Source: Microbacterium azadirachtae
Lineage (GTDB): Bacteria > Actinomycetota > Actinomycetes > Actinomycetales > Microbacteriaceae
Reading direction: 5' to 3'
NCBI RefSeq assembly: GCF_000956505.1
Contig: NZ_JYIX01000031.1
Location: 62,001 to 126,000, forward strand
DNA: 64,000 bases
The notes beneath the pieces are model-generated. The model was not told the origin of the DNA, made no database searches, and worked only from the letters and a program-made list of their open reading frames with translations. A program made the position numbers and the translations under genes. Within the stretch, counting starts at the first letter, position 1. Each line of letters starts with the position of its first letter. Below are positions 43,249-52,087 of this stretch, piece by piece.

Positions 43249-44760
43249 ATGACGTCGACCACGGCGCACGTACTGGAGCAGCTCGACCAGCTGCTCCAAG
43301 CGGCGTGCGCGTCGGAGGAGATCGAGGCGCAGCTCGAGACGCTGTCGGCGGCCGACCTGACCGACGTGCTGCAGGCGGCGGGGCGCGTGCAGCGCCGGCT
43401 CGACGCGATCATCACGACCGCCACGGGTGCCGTGGATGAGCGTGATGGCCGCCCGGCGGATGATCGTGTCTCGCCCCGTGCAGGCTGCAGGGATGCGACC
43501 GAGCTGCTGCGGCGCGCCCTGCGGGTCGACGTAGGCACGGCGCGACGTTTCGTGCACGCGGCTCGGCTCATCCATCGAGACCGGGCACTGTCTTCGGGAG
43601 AGCTGCTTCCGTCTGAGTTCGAAGAGCTCGGCGCGACGTTGCGGGACGGGGTCATGTCGGTGTCGGGGCTCCTTGCGGCGACGGCGCCGCTGGCGAAGAG
43701 CGGCGACCGGATCGGGGGCGAGGAACGGGCGGCGATCGATCGGCTGCTGGCCGACATGGCCCGTGGGCGGGATCTTCCCGACGCGCAGGGGCGGCCGGGT
43801 CCGGCGCCGACGACCGACGAATTGGCAGACTTCGCGGCGGCGCTCGCTCTCGCAGTGGATCCCGACGGCAAGGAGCCCGATGACGCAACGGGGAACCGGC
43901 GTCGAGGGTTCACGCTGGGGCGGCTGAGAGACGGCGTGGTGCCGGTGTCGGGTGGGCTGCTGCCCGAGGTCGCGGGCGCGGTGCAGCGTCTGATCGACGC
44001 GCTGAACAACCCGGCCGCATCCGATGCGCCGCCGCCGCCGGCGGCGGGACGGGTGGCGTTCGCGCCCGAAGACGGGGCGGATCAGGGGTGGAGCGATCTG
44101 CCGGACGCGCATGCGCAGCCGGATCCTCCTGACGACCGGACGCCGGCGCAGAAGCGGCACGATGCGTTCGCGATGATCGTGAACGTCGCCGCCGCCTCGG
44201 GTGGGTTTCCCGAGCTGGGCGGCGCTGCGCCGACCCTCGTCGTCTCGGTGACCGCCGAGGACTACGCGCGCGGCGCGGGGAGGTCGCACATCGAGGGTAC
44301 GGAATGGGACACGTTGATCGGGGTGGCCCGCCACACGGCCTGCGCGGGCGGGGTCCAGCGGGTGCTGTTCGATGATCGGGGGCAGATCGCGTCCATCGGC
44401 ACCAGTGCCCGGCTGTTCAACGCTGTGCAGCGTCGAGCGATCGTGCTCCGCGATCGGGAATGCGTGATCCCGGGCTGCCGGATCCCGGCGACGTGGTGCG
44501 AGATCCACCACGTCCGCGAATGGGCGCAGGGCGGGACGACGCATACGAGCAACGGCGTCGCGCTCTGCTGGCATCACCATCGCACGCTGGAGTCGTCGGG
44601 GTGGCGGATTCGGATGGGTGGCGGGGTCCCTGAGATCCGCGGACCGCACTGGTGGGACCCCTACGGCGGTTGGCATCGACCGCGATCCCGCGGTGGGACC
44701 CCGTACGACCGTCGCCGGATCATCGCGGGCGTCTTCGCGCCGCTCGGAAGGGGCGGATGA
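43249..44760 (+). CDS. DUF222 / 13E12-type protein with HNH nuclease domain
   Basis: A 503-residue protein of the 13E12 family, often multicopy in actinobacteria. The N-terminal 380 residues are a helical DUF222 region (VLQAAGRVQRRLDAIITTATG). The C-terminal HNH domain CVIPGCRIPATWCEIHHVREW, with later LCWHHHRTLE, has the zinc cysteines and catalytic histidines. The start at 43249 is chosen at the onset of the family-like sequence; the ribosome-binding site is weak. The function is poorly known; a DNA endonuclease activity or domesticated mobile origin is likely. Confidence 0.8.
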   Translation: MTSTTAHVLEQLDQLLQAACASEEIEAQLETLSAADLTDVLQAAGRVQRRLDAIITTATGAVDERDGRPADDRVSPRAGCRDATELLRRALRVDVGTARRFVHAARLIHRDRALSSGELLPSEFEELGATLRDGVMSVSGLLAATAPLAKSGDRIGGEERAAIDRLLADMARGRDLPDAQGRPGPAPTTDELADFAAALALAVDPDGKEPDDATGNRRRGFTLGRLRDGVVPVSGGLLPEVAGAVQRLIDALNNPAASDAPPPPAAGRVAFAPEDGADQGWSDLPDAHAQPDPPDDRTPAQKRHDAFAMIVNVAAASGGFPELGGAAPTLVVSVTAEDYARGAGRSHIEGTEWDTLIGVARHTACAGGVQRVLFDDRGQIASIGTSARLFNAVQRRAIVLRDRECVIPGCRIPATWCEIHHVREWAQGGTTHTSNGVALCWHHHRTLESSGWRIRMGGGVPEIRGPHWWDPYGGWHRPRSRGGTPYDRRRIIAGVFAPLGRGG

Positions 44761-44837
44761 GATCTCCACCCGTCCACCCGGGGATCTCCACCCCCGGGTG
44801 GTGCCGGTGGATCCCGGATCCGAGGAGCATCGAGGAC

Positions 44838-45410
44838 ATGAACCTCTCGATCGTCTCCAACGTCCTGCTGATCCTCCTGGCCGTCGGCGTGATCGCCGTC
44901 CGGCAGATGACCTGGCGGCCCGTGCTCGGCGGCCGCGACTGGATGCTGCCCGCGATCATCGCGGTGATCGGAGTGGTGCTGCCGCTGCAGACGCTGAGCG
45001 GACAGGTGATCGGGGTGATGGACGTGGTCGCCCTCGTGGTCGAGCTCGTCGTGGCCTTCGCGCTCGGCACGGCGATGGGCGCGATGGCGCACATCCGCCG
45101 CATCGCCCGTCCCGCCGGCTACCAGCCCGCCGCGGGGCTCTCCGACCGGGCCGCGGCGCAGGCGACCGCCGAGTTCGAGACCCGCACCGGACCGTGGGGG
45201 CTTGCGCTCTGGGTCGTGCTCATCGGCGTCCGGGTCGGCCTCATGTTCGGCTTCGAGCAGCTCGGCTCGCACATCGGTGTCGCAACCGGACTCATCCTCA
45301 TCGTGCTCGCCGCGAACCGTGCGGCACGGGTGCTGGTGCTGCACCGCCGGGTGGACGCGCTGCGCCGCACGAGCGCGGAGAGCGGATCCGCGCGCATCAT
45401 TGTTCCGTGA
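44838..45410 (+). CDS. Membrane protein of two-component operon (CcdC/DUF1453-like)
   Basis: A 190-residue protein with about five membrane segments. The arrangement RQMTWRPVLGGRDWMLP resembles DUF1453/CcdC-type proteins, tentatively. It is followed by a histidine kinase with a GTGA overlap, and CGAGGA precedes the ATG, so the three genes form an operon. It may modulate the kinase; this is inference. Confidence 0.6.
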   Translation: MNLSIVSNVLLILLAVGVIAVRQMTWRPVLGGRDWMLPAIIAVIGVVLPLQTLSGQVIGVMDVVALVVELVVAFALGTAMGAMAHIRRIARPAGYQPAAGLSDRAAAQATAEFETRTGPWGLALWVVLIGVRVGLMFGFEQLGSHIGVATGLILIVLAANRAARVLVLHRRVDALRRTSAESGSARIIVP

Positions 45411-46696
45411 GTCGAATCCCGCTGCGCATCCAGCCGATGACGGGCTGGCGCGCCGCCGTCAATACCGCGGGCCTGCTCGCGGTCGGCTGGGTGCTGTGGC
45501 GCGTCGCGCCGGAGACCGCGCCGTGGGTGGTCTGGCTGTTCGGCGCCGGGCTCGCCGCGTGGGCCGTGCGCATGGTGCTCGCGGTGCGGATCGCCGCAGA
45601 CGGCGGAGACCCGGCGCCGCAGCCCGGCCAGGAAGCCGCGCCGGCCGGTCGGGTCGCCGCGAGAAGTCACGCTGCACAGGCCTGGGCGGCCGCCATCCTG
45701 CTGGCCGTGATGGGGCTCGCCGGTTCGCTCACGGCGGTCCCGACCCAGGGTCTCGGAACGGCCCTTCTCGTCGTGGCGGTGATCACGCTCACGGGCGACC
45801 CCGCGGTGCCGCCGGGTCTCGGGATCGCGGCGGCGATCCTGGGCGCTCTGGGCGTCGCGGCCGGGGCGCTGCTCACCGCGGCGGGATTCGCCGGTTCACT
45901 CACCCCGTCGGCGCTCGGCCTGATCACCATCCTCGCGGCCCTCGCGCTCGCCGTGGTCGTGGGTCTGGGACGGCGCGCCCAGCGTGTGCTGCTGGCGGAG
46001 CGGGAGCGCGCGAGCGCCGAGGCGCTGAGGGCGCAGGCCGCGGCCCACCGCATCGCGATCGCACGCGACCTGCACGACGTGCTCGCGCACAGCCTGGGCG
46101 GTCTCGTGGTGCAGCTGGATGCGGTCGAGGCCCTGCTCGACGCGGGCGAGACAGAGAAGGCTGCCGCGCGCGTGGCGGCGGCGCGCGGTCTTGCGGTCGA
46201 GGGGCTGGGCGAGGCCCGCGAGGCGGTGCGGGCGCTGCGCGAACCGGAGCCGGAGCGCGGATCAGGATCCGCGGATCCGGTCCCGCCGGCCGTGGTCGAA
46301 TCGCGCATCCGGGCGCTGATCGCCGCGGAGCAGGGCGTCCGGCTCGATGTCGCCGGCTTCGCGCACCCGGTGTCCGCCGCGCTCGCCGAGGCGCTGGTCC
46401 GCGCGGTGCAGGAGGGGCTCAGCAATGCGCGCAAGCACGCGCCCGGCGCCGCGGTACGGGTCGGCCTCGTCTGGCATCCTGACCGTGCGGAGTGCACGAT
46501 CGAGAATCCGGTCTCCGCGGCGCCGCCGCAGGACCGTGCTCTCGCCGCGACCGGGGGCGGCTACGGGCTGCGCGGCGTGCGCGAGCGCTTCGCGGTGCTC
46601 GGCGGAACCGTCCAGGCGGGCGTGGAGCCAGGCGCCTCGAAAGGCCAGGAGAGCGACGCCGACCGCTTCGTCCTGCGGGCGGAGGCACCGGCATGA
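45407..46696 (+). CDS. Sensor histidine kinase (HisKA_3)
   Basis: A 429-residue kinase from a GTG start overlapping the previous stop. About five to six membrane segments occupy the first 190 residues, with almost no external loop, as in DesK/LiaS-like intramembrane sensors. The phosphoacceptor helix is IARDLHDVLAHSLGG (His223), and the ATPase domain has NARKHAPGA and GGGYGLRGVRERF. It overlaps the response regulator by four bases. Confidence 0.85.
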   Translation: MSRIPLRIQPMTGWRAAVNTAGLLAVGWVLWRVAPETAPWVVWLFGAGLAAWAVRMVLAVRIAADGGDPAPQPGQEAAPAGRVAARSHAAQAWAAAILLAVMGLAGSLTAVPTQGLGTALLVVAVITLTGDPAVPPGLGIAAAILGALGVAAGALLTAAGFAGSLTPSALGLITILAALALAVVVGLGRRAQRVLLAERERASAEALRAQAAAHRIAIARDLHDVLAHSLGGLVVQLDAVEALLDAGETEKAAARVAAARGLAVEGLGEAREAVRALREPEPERGSGSADPVPPAVVESRIRALIAAEQGVRLDVAGFAHPVSAALAEALVRAVQEGLSNARKHAPGAAVRVGLVWHPDRAECTIENPVSAAPPQDRALAATGGGYGLRGVRERFAVLGGTVQAGVEPGASKGQESDADRFVLRAEAPA

Positions 46697-47430
46697 CCGC
46701 GCGGATCCGCATCGTGCTCGCCGATGACCAGGCGATCATCCGCGAAGGACTGGAGACCGTGCTGAACCTCGTCGAGGATTTCGAGGTCGTCGGCACCGCC
46801 GCCGACGGGGCAGAGGCCGTCGCGCTCATCGCCGCGGAGCACCCCGACGTCGCCCTCATGGATCTGCGGATGCCGGTGCTCGACGGCGCGGCCGCCACGC
46901 GGCGGGTCACCGAGGAGACGCCGGAGACGGCGGTGCTGGTGCTCACGACCTTCGCCGACGACGCCGACATCGTCGCCGCGCTGCGCGCGGGCGCGCGGGG
47001 GTACCTCACCAAGGACGCGGGACGCGCGGAGCTCGCCGCCGCGATCCGCGCCGTCGCCGCCGGGCAGTCCACGTTCTCCGCGCCGGTGCGCGACGTGCTG
47101 CTGGGACGGATCGGAGCCCCGGACCCGGCGCGGGACGCGGCCGAGTCCGAAGCGCCCGTCACGCCCGGCACGGAGTCCGGAGTGGCCGCCGACGCGGCCG
47201 CGGATGCGGATCCCGCCTCGGCGAACGCTCTGGCTGCGCGTTTCCCTGCGCTCACCGCGAGGGAGCGCGAGGTCTACGCCCTCATCCTGCAGGGGCGCTC
47301 GAACGGCGAGATCGCCCAGGCGCTCTACGTCGGGGTCGCCACCGTGAAGACGCACGTCAACGCGGTCTTCGCCAAGCTCGGTGTGCGCGACCGCGCGCAG
47401 GCGATCGCGAAGGGGCTGGGACGCGCCTGA
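46693..47430 (+). CDS. LuxR/NarL-family response regulator
   Basis: A 245-residue regulator with receiver phosphoacceptor Asp57 (VALMDLRMP) and a C-terminal LuxR helix-turn-helix (LTAREREVYALILQGRSNGE). The linker of about 45 residues is unusually long and Ala/Asp/Pro-rich. Coupled to the kinase by ATGA. Confidence 0.88.
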   Translation: MTARIRIVLADDQAIIREGLETVLNLVEDFEVVGTAADGAEAVALIAAEHPDVALMDLRMPVLDGAAATRRVTEETPETAVLVLTTFADDADIVAALRAGARGYLTKDAGRAELAAAIRAVAAGQSTFSAPVRDVLLGRIGAPDPARDAAESEAPVTPGTESGVAADAAADADPASANALAARFPALTAREREVYALILQGRSNGEIAQALYVGVATVKTHVNAVFAKLGVRDRAQAIAKGLGRA

Positions 47431-47483
47431 GCCGTCGTGTGCCCGCGGATCCGTACATCACGATCTCCACCCGAAATCAGGGA

Positions 47484-47520
47484 TCATCCTTCGGGATGAC
47501 GGCGGCCTGAGAAGGGCCGC
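47484..47520 (+). terminator. Tandem hairpins after two-component operon
   Basis: TCATCC-TTCG-GGATGA (47484-47499) and GCGGCC-N7-GGCCGC (47502-47520) follow the response-regulator gene. TACAAT (47522-47527) directly after is a good -10 for the next gene. Confidence 0.6.
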
Positions 47521-47550
47521 TTACAATCGTGAGGAATGTCAGGGGGGCGA

Positions 47551-48831
47551 ATGAGTGGGATCACACGGCGTCGAGTGGGGGCGCTGGTCGCCGGTGTCGT
47601 TGCGGCGACGCTGGCGCTGAGCGGCTGCTCCGGCAGCGCGCAGGCCCCTTCGTACACCCCGAAGCCGCAGGTGCAGGGCGAGCTGCCGTCCGAGATGAAG
47701 GACGAGATCAAGGCCGCGGTCACGCGGGCCATGGCGCAGAGCGGTTCGAGCGGCGCGATCGTGGGCGTATGGGCGCCGTGGGGCGGCTCCTACGTCACCG
47801 GCCTCGGCACGGTGTCCGTCGAGGACAAGACGCCGGTGAGCACCGACATGTCGTTCCGCATCGGCGACGTCACCCGGCTGATGACGTGCGACGTGCTGTA
47901 CGCGATGGCCGACGCGGACAAGATCAAGCTCGACGCGTCGATCACCGAATACGTCTCCGGAGTGCCGGATCTGCAGGACGTCACCCTCCTCGACCTGTGC
48001 AACGGCACCGGCGGGATCGGGTCGTCCCAGGCGACGGCGATGCCGATGCTGCTGAACAACCCCGCGCGCGAGTGGGATCCGAAGGAGCTCGCGTCGTACG
48101 GCCTCGCGCAGAACCGCACCCCTCCGCACACCGGCTACCGCGATTCCGACGCGGGCTACCTGCTGCTCGGTCAGGCGCTCGAGCGCGCCTCGGGCCAGAC
48201 CGCCGCACAGCTCATCCGGCAGTACGTGACCGGCCCGCTCGGGCTGAACTCGACGTCGCTGCCCGGATCCGGCGCCGCGGCGCCCACTCCGTCGCCCGCT
48301 CTGGACGGGTCCTACCTGGCCCAGGTCGACGGCGCCTACCAGTGCGCGAAGCCCTCCGACATCACGGTGAGCTCGTCGAGCAACGGCTACACCGACTCCG
48401 GGGTGGTCTCCACGATCGAGGATCTCGGCCGGTACGTGCAGGCCGAGGCCGCGCAGGCGCTGCGCCTGAAGAAGACGCCGAAGCGCTTCGGTGCACCGCT
48501 CCCGATCGCCGACGGCGCACCGAGCTGGTACCAGACCACGGGCGGGGCCAAGCTGGTCGGATCCATGATCGGCCAGCACGGCGGCACGCCCGGCTACCTG
48601 ACGGCGGCCTACTCGGATCCTGCGACCGGATTCACCGTCGCCGTGGTGCTGAACGACTCCACGGCCGGCGAGGCGTTCATCGGCGACCTCGCGTTCGAAC
48701 TCGCTGCGATCGCCTCCAAGGCGCCCGCCGGGAAGGGCGGGACCGCACCGGAGTTCGCGCTGCCGTTCACCGCGGGCGACTACGCTAAGGCGGTCGACGG
48801 CGCGGCCATCTGCCCGCTGCCGCAGGGCTGA
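47551..48831 (+). CDS. Beta-lactamase-family lipoprotein, catalytically degenerate
   Basis: A 426-residue lipoprotein (lipobox LSGC, Cys26) with the fold of class C beta-lactamases and serine D,D-peptidases. The position of the SxxK motif reads FRIGDVTRLMT: Asp106 and Arg109 replace the nucleophilic Ser and Lys. A later GQHGGTPGY corresponds to the KTG/HxG motif. It is therefore probably a non-enzymatic binding protein or has altered chemistry. AGGGGGG before 47551 selects this start over the ATG at 47536. Confidence 0.8.
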   Translation: MSGITRRRVGALVAGVVAATLALSGCSGSAQAPSYTPKPQVQGELPSEMKDEIKAAVTRAMAQSGSSGAIVGVWAPWGGSYVTGLGTVSVEDKTPVSTDMSFRIGDVTRLMTCDVLYAMADADKIKLDASITEYVSGVPDLQDVTLLDLCNGTGGIGSSQATAMPMLLNNPAREWDPKELASYGLAQNRTPPHTGYRDSDAGYLLLGQALERASGQTAAQLIRQYVTGPLGLNSTSLPGSGAAAPTPSPALDGSYLAQVDGAYQCAKPSDITVSSSSNGYTDSGVVSTIEDLGRYVQAEAAQALRLKKTPKRFGAPLPIADGAPSWYQTTGGAKLVGSMIGQHGGTPGYLTAAYSDPATGFTVAVVLNDSTAGEAFIGDLAFELAAIASKAPAGKGGTAPEFALPFTAGDYAKAVDGAAICPLPQG

Positions 48832-48906
48832 CCGGTCCGTTCGACGCCTCCCCGCGCTTCGGCAGGGCCCGCAGGCCGACGTACGCGCACGACCCGAGGA
48901 GCAGCC

Positions 48907-49923
48907 ATGGCGATCGTCGACAACGGCATCTATGTGGACGGCGTCCGCACCGACACCCCGCACACGCTGGATGAGACGTTCCAGCTCATGCACGCCCGCG
49001 AGGGCATGGGCTGGATCGGCCTGTACCGCCCCAGCGAGGAGGAGGTGCGACAGGTCGCCGCGGAGTTCGGGCTGCACGAGCTCGCGGTCGAGGACGCGCT
49101 GACCGGGCATCAGCGCTCCAAGCTCGAGCGCTACGGGGAAACCCTCTTCATCGTCCTGCGCCCCGCCCGCTACCTCGATGTCGCGGAGGAGGTCGAGTTC
49201 GGGGAGCTGCACGTGTTCGTGGGCCCCAGCTTCGTCGTCACGATCCGGCACGCCGAGACGCCGAGCCTGAGCCGGGTTCGCGGACGGATGGAGCACGATC
49301 CTGAGTTGCTCGCCCGGGGTCCGGAGGCCGTGCTCTATGCGATCCTCGACGAGCTCGTCGACGAGTACTCGCCGGTGCTCGCGGGCCTCGAGAACGACAT
49401 CGACGAGATCGAGGCGCAGCTGTTCCTCGAGGAGTCCGACGTGACCCAGCGCATCTACGAGCTGTCCAGCGAGGTGATCGACTTCCAGAAGGCGACCCAG
49501 CCGTTGCAGCCGATGCTGGAGAACCTGCTGCGCGGATCCGCGAAGTACGCCGTCGACCTGGAACTGCAGCGCTACCTGCGCGACGTGCTGGACCACATCC
49601 TGACCTTGTCCGAGCGGGTCTCGACGTTCCGCGCGAACCTCGACAACGCGCTCACCGTGGAGGCGACCATCGTCGCCCGGCGCCAGAACGAGGAGATGCG
49701 CCGGATGACGGAGGAGAGCATCCGTCAGGGCGAGGAGGTCAAGAAGATCTCCAGCTGGGCGGCCATCTTCTTCGCTCCGACGATCGTGGCCGGCATCTAC
49801 GGCATGAACTTCGAGGTGATGCCGGAGCTGAAATGGGCCGCCGGCTATCCGATGGCGATCGGCCTCATGGTCGGCGGCGCGTTCGTGCTCTACCTGGTGT
49901 TCAAGAAGCGCGGCTGGCTGTAG
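48907..49923 (+). CDS. corA: CorA-family divalent cation transporter
   Basis: A 338-residue magnesium/cobalt channel. Long acidic cytoplasmic helices precede two C-terminal membrane segments with the selectivity motif YGMNFEVMPEL. GAGGAGCAGCC precedes the ATG. It ends six bases from the convergent exporter gene. Confidence 0.92.
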   Translation: MAIVDNGIYVDGVRTDTPHTLDETFQLMHAREGMGWIGLYRPSEEEVRQVAAEFGLHELAVEDALTGHQRSKLERYGETLFIVLRPARYLDVAEEVEFGELHVFVGPSFVVTIRHAETPSLSRVRGRMEHDPELLARGPEAVLYAILDELVDEYSPVLAGLENDIDEIEAQLFLEESDVTQRIYELSSEVIDFQKATQPLQPMLENLLRGSAKYAVDLELQRYLRDVLDHILTLSERVSTFRANLDNALTVEATIVARRQNEEMRRMTEESIRQGEEVKKISSWAAIFFAPTIVAGIYGMNFEVMPELKWAAGYPMAIGLMVGGAFVLYLVFKKRGWL

Positions 49924-49929
49924 GAGGCG

Positions 49930-50970
49930 TCAGTATCCGAAGCCCGTCAGCGCGATCACCGCGAGGGCGGTGGCGGTGACCAGGATCCATAGGATCGCGC
50001 CGAGCACGAGCGGTCGCCAGCCGGCGCGGCGCAGCGCGGCGACGTCGGTGGACAGACCGATGCCGGCCATCGCCGTCGCGATGAGGAAGCCGCTCGCATG
50101 CACCATGGCCTCGCGGGGACCCGGCGGAATCACCCCGAGGGATCCGATCACCGCGACGGCGAGGAAGCCGACGAGGAACCAGGGGACGAGTCCGATCGCA
50201 CCGCGCAGGGTCATCCGTCGCCCTTCGGCGGAACGGCGCGACTCGATCACCGAGAGCCCGATCGAGATCGGGATGATCATGAGGGTGCGCACGAGCTTGA
50301 CCACGACCGCGTAGCCGAGTGCCGCCGCGCCGAAGACCCCGGCCGCCGCGACGACCGAGCTGGTGTCGTTCACGGCGGTGCCGGCGAGCAGTCCGAAGGT
50401 GTGCGGATCCATGCCCAGCGCATGGCCGAGCAGCGGGAAGAGCACCACGGCGAGGATGTTGAAGACGAAGATCGTCGACACCGCGTAGGAGACCTCGGCG
50501 CTCAGCGCCCCGATCACGGGCGAGACCGCCGCGATCGCGGAGGCGCCGCAGATCCCCGTTCCCACGCCGATCAGGGTGCGCAGCCGCTGCGGCACGCGCA
50601 GCGCCCGGCCGATGACCCACGTGCCGAGCAGGCACACGGCGAGGGTCGACAGCATCACCGGCAGCGACTCCGCCCCCACGCGCAGGATCGCGTCGAGCGA
50701 GAGCTGCGCGCCCAGGAGCACCACCGCCACCTGCAGCAGGAACTTCCCGGAGTACTCCACCCCGGGCTGGAAGCGGGCGCCGGGGCGGCGGATCACGGCG
50801 GCCACCACGCCGATCACGATCGCGGGCAGGGCGGATCCGAGCACGGGGACGACCGTGCCGATCAGAGTGGCGACGATCGCGATCGGCACGGTGAGCGCCA
50901 GCCCCGGCAGCACCTCCGCCCCTCGTCGAGCGAGGCGGAGCGGGAAAGTGCTGGCAGGGCGGAACATCAT
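49930..50970 (-). CDS. YeiH/UPF0324 family putative sulfate exporter
   Basis: A 346-residue membrane protein with about ten spans. LLGAQLSLDAILRVG and TGICGASAIAAVSPVIGA are hallmarks of the UPF0324/YeiH family, and FGLLAGTAVNDTSSVVAAA is another. A divergent LysR gene starts 70 bases away, as with YeiE-YeiH in enterobacteria, and should control it. Export of sulfate or sulfite-related anions is proposed for the family; direct proof is limited. Confidence 0.82.
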   Translation of the reverse strand: MMFRPASTFPLRLARRGAEVLPGLALTVPIAIVATLIGTVVPVLGSALPAIVIGVVAAVIRRPGARFQPGVEYSGKFLLQVAVVLLGAQLSLDAILRVGAESLPVMLSTLAVCLLGTWVIGRALRVPQRLRTLIGVGTGICGASAIAAVSPVIGALSAEVSYAVSTIFVFNILAVVLFPLLGHALGMDPHTFGLLAGTAVNDTSSVVAAAGVFGAAALGYAVVVKLVRTLMIIPISIGLSVIESRRSAEGRRMTLRGAIGLVPWFLVGFLAVAVIGSLGVIPPGPREAMVHASGFLIATAMAGIGLSTDVAALRRAGWRPLVLGAILWILVTATALAVIALTGFGY

Positions 50971-51040
50971 GGATCCAGGCTCGTCCGCCCTCGGCATCCC
51001 TGGTATCCCGCGGCTCTCGATAGGGGTACAGTCATGGACT

Positions 51041-52060
51041 GTGGCGAATGGGGTGACAGACGGATCGATGCCGGACATCGGATCGCTCGAACTGCTGGTC
51101 GCGGTCGTGCGCACGGGGTCGATCTCGGGTGCGGCGCGGGAGACCGGGGTGACCCAGCAGTCGGCGTCCGCGCGGCTGCGCGCGGTCGAGCGCCAGCTCG
51201 GGCTGGCTCTGTTCCATCGTGCCCCATCGGGCACGCGGCCCACGCTCGAGGGCGAGGTCGTCGCCTCCTGGGCGGACGACGTGCTGGCGGCGGTGGGACG
51301 CTTCCGCGCGGCGACCCGGACCCTGCGGGGCGAGAGCACGGCACGGCTCACGATCGCCGCGAGCCAGACGGTGTCGGCGCGGCTGCTGCCGCTGTGGCTG
51401 GTCGCGCTGCGCCGGCGCCAGGTCGAGGCAGGGCGCACCCCGACGGCGGTGCAGCTGCTGTCCGGCAACAGCACGGACGCCGAGGCCCTGGTGCGCGACG
51501 GGCATGCCGACCTGGCGTTCATCGAGTCGTCGGAGGTGCCCGCGGATCTCGGCACCTCGACCGTCGATCACGATGAGCTCGTGCTGGTCGTCGCCCCGGA
51601 GCGGGCGTGGGGTCAGGACGGACCCGTGACCTTCGCGGAGGCCGCGGACGAGGCGCTCGTCGCGCGCGAACAGGGCAGCGGAACCAGGCGCGCCTGGGAG
51701 GACGAGGTGCGCCGCAGACTCGGCAGGGATGCGGCGGAGCCCGCGGTGGTGCTGCCGACCTCGGCCGCGGTGCGTTCGGCGGTCGCCGGCGGGCTGGGCG
51801 CCGCCGTGATGTCCCGCCGCGAAGCCGCCGACGACATCCGACTCGGCCGGCTGCGCGCGGTGCGGACGACCGGGGAGCCGGTGATGCGCCCGATCACGGC
51901 CCTCTGGCGCGGGGGAGCGCGGGACCTCTCCGCCGCGGGGCGGGAGCTGATCGAGGTGGCCGTGGCGACGGCACGAGAGCAGGCGGTGCCCTTCGTCTCG
52001 CCTTCGGCTCGCTCAGGGACCGGCCCGGCACCATCGGCTGGCGGCCGCTCGGCGCGATAG
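51041..52060 (+). CDS. LysR-family transcriptional regulator
   Basis: A regulator of up to 339 residues. The N-terminal helix-turn-helix SLELLVAVVRTGSISGAARETGVTQQSASARLRAVERQLG is followed by a substrate-binding domain with a C-terminal GLGAAVMSRREA. Possible starts are GTG 51041, GTG 51053 and ATG 51068; TACAGT (51027-51032) eight bases before 51041 suggests a leaderless transcript. It is divergent from the YeiH-type exporter. Its 3' end carries a REP-like sequence. Confidence 0.82.
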   Translation: MANGVTDGSMPDIGSLELLVAVVRTGSISGAARETGVTQQSASARLRAVERQLGLALFHRAPSGTRPTLEGEVVASWADDVLAAVGRFRAATRTLRGESTARLTIAASQTVSARLLPLWLVALRRRQVEAGRTPTAVQLLSGNSTDAEALVRDGHADLAFIESSEVPADLGTSTVDHDELVLVVAPERAWGQDGPVTFAEAADEALVAREQGSGTRRAWEDEVRRRLGRDAAEPAVVLPTSAAVRSAVAGGLGAAVMSRREAADDIRLGRLRAVRTTGEPVMRPITALWRGGARDLSAAGRELIEVAVATAREQAVPFVSPSARSGTGPAPSAGGRSAR

Positions 52061-52087
52061 TCTCACCTCGTACTCGGGAGGAATCGG

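Noticed and set aside
47539-49596. Long minus-strand open frame opposite the serine-hydrolase-like and corA genes
   Set aside because: Arg/Ala/Gly-rich composition typical of an antisense frame in GC-rich DNA; both plus-strand genes are clear families.
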